Shown here piece by piece: positions 47,132-55,289 of a stretch of 64,000 bases of DNA; the first letter of the stretch is position 1, and every line of letters starts with the position of its first letter. The stretch comes from Antarcticibacterium flavum (GTDB lineage: Bacteria > Bacteroidota > Bacteroidia > Flavobacteriales > Flavobacteriaceae). Both the position numbers and the translations under genes were made by a program. Under the pieces are notes generated by a model that was not told where the DNA came from, ran no database searches, and saw only the letters and a program-made list of their open reading frames with translations. The stretch spans positions 2,108,001 through 2,172,000 of the forward strand of contig NZ_CP040812.1 of assembly GCF_006159205.1 (NCBI RefSeq), in the 5' to 3' direction.

Positions 47132-48177
47132 TTCTTAACTGCTCTTCGTTCGTTGAACAAATTGAGTTTTTTGACCCAGGCTGTTTTCCTTTCCAGCAGG
47201 AATATATCTACCAACAGCAAAAGGATTGCCAAACCGAGAAACCACTGGAATTGTGACTGATACTCTGCAAACTGCCGTGATTCAAATTCAGTTTTATCGA
47301 GATTCCCGAGAAAATCTGTCATATTTTCAGTCACTTCAGCAGTAACATTTCCGCTTATATAGATCCCGTTGGTAGCAGCTGCTATATCCTTAAGGGTTTG
47401 CTCTTCCAGCCGCGTGATCACGGTCTCCCCGCTTTGGTCCTTTTTATAGCTTTGCACCACTCCCCCTCGTTTCATAGGAATAGGCCCTCCACGGGGGGTG
47501 CCCACACCAATGGTGACTATTCTTATACCTTCATTTGCTGCATCTTTTGCCACACTTGTAACCTCTCCCAGGTGGTCCTCCCCGTCACTAATGATCACCA
47601 GCACCTTGCTGGTAGGCTCCTGCGGATTAAAATATGTCTTTGACAATTCAATCGCATCACCAATGGCGGTACCCTGTGAGGAGACCATATCTGTATTAAG
47701 TGCCTGCAGGAACATCCTTGCAGAGGAATAATCTGTTGTTATGGGCAGTTGCGGGAAGGCACTGCCTGCATAGGCAATGATCCCTACCCTGTCACTCGCC
47801 AGGTTGTTAAGAACCTGGTTTACCAGTTGCTTTGATTTTTCAAGCCTGTTGGGGGCAACATCCTCTGCCTCCATACTCTTGGAAACATCTATGGCAAAGA
47901 CAATATCTACTCCTTCCCTGGTAACCATTTCCATTTTCGTGCCAATTTTTGGATTTGCAAGTGCAATGGCAAGACTGGCAAGTGCCAGTAGGATAAGTCC
48001 AAATTTAAGGGCAGGTTTGAACCAGCTCCTGTCCGGGCTTAAGTGTTGTAACATTCCCGGTGCGGCAAACTGCTTTTGTTTGCGCTTCTTCCAAAGATAA
48101 AGTATGGCATAAAAGAACAGCAGCACCGGGACGATGAGCAATAACCAGAAATATTTTCCTTCTTCTAAAATAAACAT
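47128..48177 (-). CDS. batB: BatB von Willebrand A domain membrane protein
   Basis: A 349-residue protein with two N-terminal helices (FWLLLIVPVLLFFYAILYLW; LILLALASLAIALA), a periplasmic VWA domain with the metal site DVSKS (Asp97-Ser101), the conserved GTAIGDAI and ISDGEDHLG, and a C-terminal helix (WFLGLAILLLLVDIFLL). It lies 26 bp after batA and overlaps batC by 4 bp. Confidence 0.93.
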   Translation of the reverse strand: MFILEEGKYFWLLLIVPVLLFFYAILYLWKKRKQKQFAAPGMLQHLSPDRSWFKPALKFGLILLALASLAIALANPKIGTKMEMVTREGVDIVFAIDVSKSMEAEDVAPNRLEKSKQLVNQVLNNLASDRVGIIAYAGSAFPQLPITTDYSSARMFLQALNTDMVSSQGTAIGDAIELSKTYFNPQEPTSKVLVIISDGEDHLGEVTSVAKDAANEGIRIVTIGVGTPRGGPIPMKRGGVVQSYKKDQSGETVITRLEEQTLKDIAAATNGIYISGNVTAEVTENMTDFLGNLDKTEFESRQFAEYQSQFQWFLGLAILLLLVDIFLLERKTAWVKKLNLFNERRAVKK

Positions 48178-48203
48178 TCTCTATGCTGCTTTTTTAATGT
48201 TCC

Positions 48204-49208
48204 TTATATAAAACTCCTGAATATTGTAAATCTCAACAAGAGCTCCATAATAAGTAATAATCCTCCTATCAACAGGAATGGCCTGAACCTTTCCTCATAA
48301 TTATAATACTTCAGTTCTTCGATCTCGGTTTTTTCCAGAGCATCTATTTCTTCATAGATCTCCTCAAGTTTCTCATTATTTGTCGCTCTAAAATATCTTC
48401 CTCCAGTGGTTTTTGCAATATCCTGCATAAGTTGCTCATCGATCTCTACGGGTACATTACCATACTGGAACTGGCCATTGGGCAGGGTGCCTATGGGGGA
48501 AAGCGCCATCCCGTTGCTTCCCAATCCAATTGTGTAAGTCTTAATTTCATATTCCACCGCCAGTTCACTAGCGATCAACGGATCTATAAACCCCGCATTA
48601 TTCACCCCATCTGTAAGCAGGATGATGACCTTACTTTTGGCGTTACTGTCCTTTAGCCTGTTTACAGATGTTGCCAGTCCCATTCCTATGGCAGTACCAC
48701 CTTCAATCACGTTATTATATTCAATATCTTTAAGAGCGTTAAGCACTACCACCTTATCACTGGTTACCGGGGTAAGGGTAAAACTCTCTCCTGCATAAAC
48801 CACCAGGCCAATCCTGTCGGTTACCCTGTCCTGTATAAACTCTGCCGCCACTTCCTTAAGTGCTTCCAGGCGGTTGGGTTTAAGGTCCCGTGCCAGCATA
48901 CTTGCTGAAACGTCAATGGCCAGCACTATATCTATTCCCTGGGTGGAACTGGTCCTGCTGGTAACATCTGTAGTACGGGGCCTGGCCATGGCGACAATAA
49001 AGAAAGCCAGTGCCAGCAGGCGTAGGAAAATCAAAATGTGCCTTAGTGTTGGCAAGATGCTTTTAGTACCTTTAAATCCTTTTAGGCTGGACATTCTAAG
49101 CTCTGCCTGCTGCTTATCCTTTTTCCAGAAATACCAGGCCGCCAACAGTGGCAAAAGTGCCAGAAGCCAGAAAAAACCGGGATTTTCAAATGTAAAATTC
49201 TCAAGCAT
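48204..49208 (-). CDS. batA: BatA von Willebrand A domain membrane protein
   Basis: A 334-residue paralogue of BatB with the same plan: N-terminal helices (FFWLLALLPLLAAWYFW), VWA domain with metal site DVSAS (Asp99-Ser103), GGTAIGMGLATSVN and LLTDGVNNAG, and a C-terminal helix (PFLLIGGLLLIMELLL). It overlaps the preceding BatD-like gene by 1 bp, indicating translational coupling. Confidence 0.93.
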   Translation of the reverse strand: MLENFTFENPGFFWLLALLPLLAAWYFWKKDKQQAELRMSSLKGFKGTKSILPTLRHILIFLRLLALAFFIVAMARPRTTDVTSRTSSTQGIDIVLAIDVSASMLARDLKPNRLEALKEVAAEFIQDRVTDRIGLVVYAGESFTLTPVTSDKVVVLNALKDIEYNNVIEGGTAIGMGLATSVNRLKDSNAKSKVIILLTDGVNNAGFIDPLIASELAVEYEIKTYTIGLGSNGMALSPIGTLPNGQFQYGNVPVEIDEQLMQDIAKTTGGRYFRATNNEKLEEIYEEIDALEKTEIEELKYYNYEERFRPFLLIGGLLLIMELLLRFTIFRSFI

Positions 49209-50899
49209 CAGGGTCTGGTTTGAAATTCAACCGAATTAATTATTCTTCCCGCGATCTCCTCTGCATATTCATCCTCCTCATCAAAGATCACCGTTATTTG
49301 CTGGAAGCCACCACCCACACCAAAGTTGAGAATGGAATATTCCTTGCTTATAAACTCTCCCTCGCGGCGGGGATGCTCCATTTCCAGGGTACCAAACACC
49401 TTCACGCCAGGGATCCCCTGCAGGGTGGTGTAATCTTCATCCTTAACTATAATATTCCTTGCGCCTTTGCTTTCCAGGTTATTATAAACCCCTTCCACGG
49501 CAGTATCAAGATCAAATTTTGTCCCCTGCTGGAATCTTACGGTACTCACCACGACATATAGATCTTCCGCAAGGTCCCCGTCGATGAAAGTTTCACTACC
49601 TACCATCATTCTACGGGCCTCATCTGGCATATCCAATTCCCCGCGCTTTAAAACGCGCGGTGTGTTCACGGTTACAGCAGGATCGCCATATTCACTGCTT
49701 ATCCATTCCCCCTCCAGCAGCTCTTTGGTAGGGTTTCCAAAGATACTCGTGGCCAGGTAATCAAACCCGCGCGTGGAGATTATTACAGAAACAGCTATTA
49801 TTATTACCACCATACCCGCTGTTGCGCCCATAATGATCTTTCTACGTTTTTTACGGGCAAGTTTTGCCCTACGGTATTCCTCATCCCGCAACAGCTCCTC
49901 CTCTGTAGGCTCCGGGATCGCGGCTTTGGTATCATTGATGACATATTCTATTTTGGAGCGGTCCCCTTTAGCAGTAATAATATCAGGTCTGGAATTGGCG
50001 AATTTTGCAAGATCTGCACGCTGCAGGATTACCTTTAAGTCATCAATCGTATTGCGGCTAAGTTTTAATTCCCCTTTCTCCATTTTCACTTCCAGGTCAT
50101 GAATAAGTTCAGAGGTGGTGCTTTCCATTGCCCGCAGGTGTACCTCATCTTCAATATACCGGCGAACAGCTTCTGTTAACTTGGAATAGTATTCTTTAGT
50201 TTCCCTGTTTTCCAGTAACCTGGAGTTGTCCAGCTGCTGTAGTTCGAAGAGGGCACGTTCGTAGGGAGGCAGTTGTTTGGCTGCTTCCTTTTTTTGTTTT
50301 CGTTTGCGCAGGAGGTAATAGATCAAAGCCCCAAGCGCTGCCATTCCCAGCAGCCACCATAGCCATACAAGTATGCGAAACCCACCTGGAACTTCCATAG
50401 CCGGTTTGATGGCATACATTTTTTGTTTGGTGGTGTCCACCACTACATCCCTCACCTCTACTCTAACCGAATCTGTAAAAAAGGGGTTATCATTCACCAG
50501 CACCCGTTGTGAGGGGATCATATAGCTGCCGGAGTCAAATTGAGTAAGGTAGTACTCCCTCACCAGCCTGTACCTGTTCTCCACCCTGGAAGTATCTATG
50601 GTAAGAGCCTCTACCACCTCCAGCGGATTAAATGTTTGAGCTTCAGGAAAAACAATAGAGGGAATTTCGGCTGCATCCACCGTAATTTTATAGGAGATTT
50701 GGTCTCCAATATAAATTTGAGCAGTATCAATAGTGGCAGTCACCCTTGTTTCCTGCGCTAAAGCAGGAAATGAAAGGAGCAGCAAAATAGAAATAAAGAG
50801 AGCCCTTTTAATGCAGGCAACTGTATCGCCGGCGCCTGTCAAGGCTGGTGTAATGGGTAAGCTAGTAAGGCAATCTTCTCTAAAAAAGCTGTTTGTCAT
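49208..50899 (-). CDS. BatD-like membrane protein of the Bat operon
   Basis: A 563-residue protein from ATG 50899; the signal-like helix (LFISILLLLSFPALAQ) begins only near residue 33, so a TTG start about 20 residues in is also possible. After it come a periplasmic BatD-like beta region (IYIGDQISYKITVDAAE), a membrane helix (LVWLWWLLGMAALGALIYYLL), a long charged helical region with TEAVRRYIEDEVHLRAMEST, a second membrane helix (IIMGATAGMVVIIIAVSVII) and an extra C-terminal periplasmic domain. Located between DUF58 and batA, as in other Bacteroidota; its role is presumably as part of the complex. Confidence 0.8.
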   Translation of the reverse strand: MTNSFFREDCLTSLPITPALTGAGDTVACIKRALFISILLLLSFPALAQETRVTATIDTAQIYIGDQISYKITVDAAEIPSIVFPEAQTFNPLEVVEALTIDTSRVENRYRLVREYYLTQFDSGSYMIPSQRVLVNDNPFFTDSVRVEVRDVVVDTTKQKMYAIKPAMEVPGGFRILVWLWWLLGMAALGALIYYLLRKRKQKKEAAKQLPPYERALFELQQLDNSRLLENRETKEYYSKLTEAVRRYIEDEVHLRAMESTTSELIHDLEVKMEKGELKLSRNTIDDLKVILQRADLAKFANSRPDIITAKGDRSKIEYVINDTKAAIPEPTEEELLRDEEYRRAKLARKKRRKIIMGATAGMVVIIIAVSVIISTRGFDYLATSIFGNPTKELLEGEWISSEYGDPAVTVNTPRVLKRGELDMPDEARRMMVGSETFIDGDLAEDLYVVVSTVRFQQGTKFDLDTAVEGVYNNLESKGARNIIVKDEDYTTLQGIPGVKVFGTLEMEHPRREGEFISKEYSILNFGVGGGFQQITVIFDEEDEYAEEIAGRIINSVEFQTRP

Positions 50900-50908
50900 T
50901 CGTTTTTC

Positions 50909-51775
50909 TTATCCTCTGGTCTTAAAATAACCAAGTAATTTTTTCACATAGCTTTCACCCACCATAGTGCTAAGCATTCCCGCCCCACTTTTGGAAAAAC
51001 TATCCCTAAAATAATTCTCACGGTCTTGAAAGTAGGCTCCATAGGCATTTCTAACACTTTTGGAACCGGTATTTACCATAATGAGTTCGCCAGATTCCCT
51101 GTCCAACATTTGTACCAAACCAACATTGGGGATACTCTGCTCCCGCTCGTCATAGACGCGTATGCCGGTAACATCGTGTTTCCCGCTAAGTATCTTTAAG
51201 GTATGGCTGTAATCATCTGTCAAAAAATCTGACAGGATAAAGATGATGGCCTTTTTCTTTATGAGATTGCTCACGTATTTTAAAGCTTCTGCAAGATTGG
51301 TTTCCTTACCTGTTGGTTCAAATTCCAGCAATTCCCTAATTATACGTAGCACGTGGGACCTTCCCTTTTTTGGCGGAATAAAAAGCTCCGGTTTATCTGA
51401 AAACAGCAGCAAGCCTATTTTATCATTATTCTGAGTTGCAGAAAATGCCAGGATCGCCGCAATCTCTGTGATCACCTCTTTTTTGAACTGTTCTTTGGAC
51501 CCGAACAATTCAGATCCCGAAACATCCACCACCAGCATCATGGTAAGTTCGCGTTCCTCTTCAAATACCTTAACAAACGGTTCATTATACCGGGCGGTCA
51601 CATTCCAGTCAATGCTCCTCACGTCATCGCCAAACTGGTAACCGCGCACCTCGCTAAAGGTCATCCCGCGGCCCTTAAAGGTAGAATGATACTCCCCGCC
51701 AAAGACATGATTGCTTAGCCTGCGGGTTTTGATCTCAATTTTTCTAACCTTTTTAAGTAGCTCCTTGGTATCCAT
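50909..51775 (-). CDS. DUF58 protein of the MoxR-Bat cluster
   Basis: A 288-residue cytoplasmic protein. It shows the DUF58 signature GRGMTFSEVRGYQFGDDVRSIDWNVTAR-like block (here residues about 34-62) followed by a VWA-like fold with DVSGSELFG and FILSDFLTDDY. DUF58 proteins regularly pair with MoxR ATPases and are thought to be their partners or clients. Located 81 bp after moxR; the next gene starts 9 bp after its stop. Confidence 0.92.
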   Translation of the reverse strand: MDTKELLKKVRKIEIKTRRLSNHVFGGEYHSTFKGRGMTFSEVRGYQFGDDVRSIDWNVTARYNEPFVKVFEEERELTMMLVVDVSGSELFGSKEQFKKEVITEIAAILAFSATQNNDKIGLLLFSDKPELFIPPKKGRSHVLRIIRELLEFEPTGKETNLAEALKYVSNLIKKKAIIFILSDFLTDDYSHTLKILSGKHDVTGIRVYDEREQSIPNVGLVQMLDRESGELIMVNTGSKSVRNAYGAYFQDRENYFRDSFSKSGAGMLSTMVGESYVKKLLGYFKTRG

Positions 51776-51856
51776 TTATGCTGTACTTCAATTAAGACTG
51801 AAGATCCTCTTTTTCGTTTATTTTCTTTTGAAAAATTTTATGGCGGGAGGATATTT

Positions 51857-52861
51857 CTATGGAACTTCTACCTCGTTGATGATCTTGCTTATGATATCTT
51901 CAGAAGTAACATTCTCAGCTTCTGCCTCATAAGTAATTCCTATCCTGTGCCGAAGGACATCATATACCACTGCGCGCACATCTTCAGGAATAACATATCC
52001 CCTTCTCTTGATAAAAGCGTAACATTTTGCAGCGGTAGCCAGATTGATACTACCACGCGGGGAAGCACCAAAATTAATAAGCGGCGTAAGCTCCTCAAGT
52101 TTATATTTTTCAGGGGTACGGGTGGCGAAGATGATATCCAGGATATATTTCTCGATCTTTTCATCCATATACACCTCCCTAACAGCGGCTTGTGCCCTGG
52201 CGATCTGCTCCAGGCTAACCACGGGGTTTACTTTCTCAAAGCCGCCTCTAAGATTGGCACGTACAATAAGCTGCTCCTCTGCCATCGCAGGGTATTGGAT
52301 CACGGTTTTAAGCATAAAACGGTCAACCTGTGCCTCTGGCAGCGGGTAGGTTCCCTCCTGCTCTACCGGGTTTTGGGTAGCCATTACCAGGAAGGGCCTG
52401 TCCAGTACAAAAGTCTCATCGCCAATGGTCACCTGCTTTTCCTGCATGGCTTCCAGCAAGGCAGACTGTACTTTGGCAGGAGCCCTGTTTATCTCATCTG
52501 CCAGCACGAAATTGGCGAAGATTGGACCTTTTTTAATGCTGAAGTCATTGACTTTCATATTATAGATCATCGTCCCCACAACATCTGCAGGAAGAAGGTC
52601 TGGAGTAAATTGTATCCGGCTAAAGCTACCGTGCACGGCTTGTGCAAGAGTGTTAATAGCAAGTGTTTTTGCAAGACCGGGCACACCTTCCAAAAGGATA
52701 TGTCCCTGGCCTAAAAGGCCTATGAGTAAACGTTCAACCATCCCCTTCTGGCCAACGATCACCTTGTTCATCTCATTGGTAAGCAGGTCAACAAAGGCAC
52801 TTTCCCTCTCAATTTTCTCATTAAGGCTTGCGATATCTATTGAAGCGTTATTCTCTATCAT
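51857..52861 (-). CDS. moxR: MoxR-family AAA+ ATPase
   Basis: A 334-residue AAA+ protein with Walker A GVPGLAKT (residues 59-66), Walker B FVLADEINRAP, the sensor segment ATQNPVEQEGTYPLPEAQ and the arginine region FGASPRGSINL. MoxR proteins act as chaperone-like ATPases for VWA-domain partners. It is the first gene of the eight-gene Bat operon running down to 43696. Confidence 0.95.
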   Translation of the reverse strand: MIENNASIDIASLNEKIERESAFVDLLTNEMNKVIVGQKGMVERLLIGLLGQGHILLEGVPGLAKTLAINTLAQAVHGSFSRIQFTPDLLPADVVGTMIYNMKVNDFSIKKGPIFANFVLADEINRAPAKVQSALLEAMQEKQVTIGDETFVLDRPFLVMATQNPVEQEGTYPLPEAQVDRFMLKTVIQYPAMAEEQLIVRANLRGGFEKVNPVVSLEQIARAQAAVREVYMDEKIEKYILDIIFATRTPEKYKLEELTPLINFGASPRGSINLATAAKCYAFIKRRGYVIPEDVRAVVYDVLRHRIGITYEAEAENVTSEDIISKIINEVEVP

Positions 52862-52956
52862 TGATGTGTATTTTAAAATATGTGAAGATATTCACAAAAT
52901 ACCAACGATGCAAATAGAAAAATATTGGAGATAACCCTGTTAAAAACCTGCATTAA

Positions 52957-52991
52957 ACAAAAAAGCAGCGGAAAAGTTTCCGCTGCTTTTA
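52957..52991 (-). terminator. intrinsic terminator after the DUF4382 lipoprotein gene
   Basis: A stem of about 12 bp, AAAAGCAGCGGA / TCCGCTGCTTTT (52961-52972 with 52979-52990), followed on the minus strand by T-rich sequence. It lies 21 bp past the stop at 53012 and isolates this gene from moxR. Confidence 0.88.
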
Positions 52992-53011
52992 AATATGTTC
53001 AAAAAAGAGTC

Positions 53012-53857
53012 TTAGTCCAAAAATATGGTCTCCAGGTCCACTGTAGCATTGGAGCTCACTTCTACATTGCTCATGGTCTTAGCTGAAAGTCCGCTCGCAG
53101 CCTCAGGAGTTACAGTAATCTGGTAGGTTCCAGAAGGCACTCCATTAAGAACGAAGGCCCCGTTAGCATCTGTATAAGCAGAAATTGTGTGACTGGCGTT
53201 TGTAGCTTTTACCACAGTCTGGATTCCCAGTCCTCCAACGGCAGATGGGTGTACCTCACCAATGATCATGCCGGTCTCAGCAGTTGCAGAAACACGAATA
53301 ACAGGTTTAAGAATGAATCCGCCAGAAGACCCGGCAGTTACAATAGACTGGTCTACGTCAAAATCCAACAGGAATTCATACTGTTCTCCTGCTTCAAGCT
53401 CCTGGTTCACCTGTAATTTAAGCCCAGATTGTTGTGCACTCGGGGTGCTAAGCGGCTGCGACTCCCCGTTGATTACTACAGAGTTATTGTTACCAAGGAC
53501 CAATCTTATTTGGCCAAGGTGACCTGCAGGCACTTCAGCTTCAGCAAGCAACTGGGTTACCCCACCTGTAAGTTCAAGAAGATCATAGATACCGGTTTGT
53601 ACGTTACCAACACTTACCCATCCTTCACCTTCAGCTTCAAGGTCAGATTTTATCATTACATCCTCCACTTCCACAAAAACTGCGTCATAGTCCCCGGGAG
53701 CATCTGTCATCCTTACCGTAAGACGGGCAGTATCCTCTTCCAGGTTATTATCATCATCATCACTACAGCTGTAAAAAGAAGTTAAGGCTACAGCAGCCAA
53801 TAATAAACCGGCAAATTTTCTTAGTTTTAGTTTTCCAGAAAACATTTTCATTTTCAT
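53012..53857 (-). CDS. DUF4382 lipoprotein with carboxypeptidase-regulatory-like domain
   Basis: A 281-residue lipoprotein: basic n-region, hydrophobic stretch and lipobox (TSFYSCSDDDDN). The Asp-rich start of the mature chain recalls the Bacteroidota lipoprotein surface-export signal. The DUF4382 domain follows (TVRMTDAPGDYDAVFVEVEDV), then a C-terminal beta-sandwich (SAYTDANGAFVLNGVPSGTYQITVTP) of the carboxypeptidase-regulatory type. Function unknown; probably outer-membrane or surface. Monocistronic, with its own terminator. Confidence 0.87.
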   Translation of the reverse strand: MKMKMFSGKLKLRKFAGLLLAAVALTSFYSCSDDDDNNLEEDTARLTVRMTDAPGDYDAVFVEVEDVMIKSDLEAEGEGWVSVGNVQTGIYDLLELTGGVTQLLAEAEVPAGHLGQIRLVLGNNNSVVINGESQPLSTPSAQQSGLKLQVNQELEAGEQYEFLLDFDVDQSIVTAGSSGGFILKPVIRVSATAETGMIIGEVHPSAVGGLGIQTVVKATNASHTISAYTDANGAFVLNGVPSGTYQITVTPEAASGLSAKTMSNVEVSSNATVDLETIFLD

Positions 53858-54034
53858 AATTTAATTGATTTGAGTTTTGCCTTGTTTAACGGCGTATTGC
53901 CGGCTTCATTTCACTTAAATTTATGCCTTAACAAATTTTAACAAAAGCTTAAAGTGGGTAAAACCCTACAAAGAGTTGAGCCGCAGGATCTTAAAATTTT
54001 TTCTTAGAAAAACACTTAAACAATCTTTAACACT

Positions 54035-54796
54035 ATGAAAACAGTAATAATAACAGGTGCCAGCAGTGGAATAGGCCGGGCTACGGCTTTGGAATTTGCT
54101 CAAATGGGCTATAATCTCATCCTCTGCGGAAGGAATGAAGATGCCCTCACACGCCTGCAGGAGGAGTTTCCTTCAGCAGTAAGTTCACATATTCTGATAT
54201 TCGATGTTAGGAACAAGGCTGAAGTATTTGAACAAATAGGCAATCTGCCAAACACCTTCAGCAGGATAGATATACTGGTTAACAATGCGGGGAACGCGCA
54301 TGGACTGGAGCCTATACAGAGTGGCAATATTGACGACTGGGATGCCATGCTGGATATTAATGTAAAGGGTTTGCTGTACGTGACCAAGGCGGTACTCCCG
54401 GGGATGCTGGAAAGGGACAGCGGGCACATCATAAATGTAGGTTCCACTGCCGGCAAGGAAGTATATCCAAACGGAAATGTGTACTGTGCCAGCAAGTATG
54501 CCGTAGATGCCCTTAACCAGGGAATGCGCCTGGACCTCAACAAGACCGGGATCAAGGTTGGCGCCGTAAATCCGGGTCTAACAAAGACGGGCTTTAGTGA
54601 TGTGCGCTTCAAAGGCGACCACGACAGAGCCGGGAAAGTTTACCAAGGCTACCAGCCCCTATTGCCGGAAGACATTGCCCGTATAATCGCCTTTATGGTG
54701 ACAGTACCCGCCCACGTTAATATTGCCGATCTCACCGTGATGCCCGCTGCGCAGGCGAGCAGCGTCGTTGTTAATAAAGTTGAGGAGCGAGGCTAA
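54035..54796 (+). CDS. short-chain dehydrogenase/reductase
   Basis: A 253-residue NAD(P)-dependent classical SDR: cofactor loop TGASSGIGRA near the N-terminus, NNAGNAHG, catalytic serine in INVGSTAGKEVYP and the YCASKYAV Tyr-x-x-x-Lys motif. Closest in pattern to YdfG-type 3-hydroxy acid dehydrogenases (VNPGLTKTGFSDVRFKGD, PEDIARIIAFMVTVPAHVNIADL), which act on serine and 3-hydroxy acids; that specificity is inference. Stands alone. Confidence 0.92.
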   Translation: MKTVIITGASSGIGRATALEFAQMGYNLILCGRNEDALTRLQEEFPSAVSSHILIFDVRNKAEVFEQIGNLPNTFSRIDILVNNAGNAHGLEPIQSGNIDDWDAMLDINVKGLLYVTKAVLPGMLERDSGHIINVGSTAGKEVYPNGNVYCASKYAVDALNQGMRLDLNKTGIKVGAVNPGLTKTGFSDVRFKGDHDRAGKVYQGYQPLLPEDIARIIAFMVTVPAHVNIADLTVMPAAQASSVVVNKVEERG

Positions 54797-55289
54797 TTGT
54801 AGTTTGCCGGGATGATATTATTAAGGAGGAGTCTAGAATCTAGAATCTGGACAAATTGGGGTGGGTGAGAAACAAGAGACAAGAACCAAGAGACAAGACG
54901 GGAAAAAGAAGATGGAGTCCAGAGTCCAAGAGTTTCATATTCCGCTTTGTTGGCTTATTAATACGAGAATAATTCCGGTCACGAGGCAACCACCCCGCTC
55001 CCGCAAGCGGGACCACCCCTCCCTGGAAAGTAGGGGAGCCCTTTTTTTAGTATATTTTTTCCTCCGTGAAACTCCTTTTGTAAACTCCGTGGCCACTTGT
55101 GGTTAAAAAATCTCACATTCCAAGCACCAAGCATTAAGCATCAAATTCCAAATTCCAACAGAAAACAGAAAACGGGAAACGGAAAACGGTAAACAGAAAA
55201 CGCAATTTCTTTTCCCGACTTTTTCGTATTATAGCTACACCGTAACTTATTCCATTCTAACGACTAAAGTCTAAAGACTAACGACTGGC
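54797..55289. repeat. intergenic gap packed with several repeat-word families
   Basis: No supported gene. In order: TCTAGAATCTAGAATCT at 54831, AACAAGAGAC words at 54869-54902, hairpins with CCCGCAAGCGGG at 55000-55011 and CTCCCT...AGGGGAG before a T7 run at 55018-55047, the CCTCCGTGAAACTC phrase ending GTGGTTAAAA at 55061-55108, CAAGCATTAAGCAT words at 55117-55157, GAAAACGGAAAACAG words at 55159-55201 and CTAACGACTAAAGTC words at 55258-55287. Confidence 0.75.

Noticed and set aside
54861..55106. 81-residue plus-strand frame
   Set aside because: It runs straight through several intergenic repeat words and hairpins and has no protein-like pattern.
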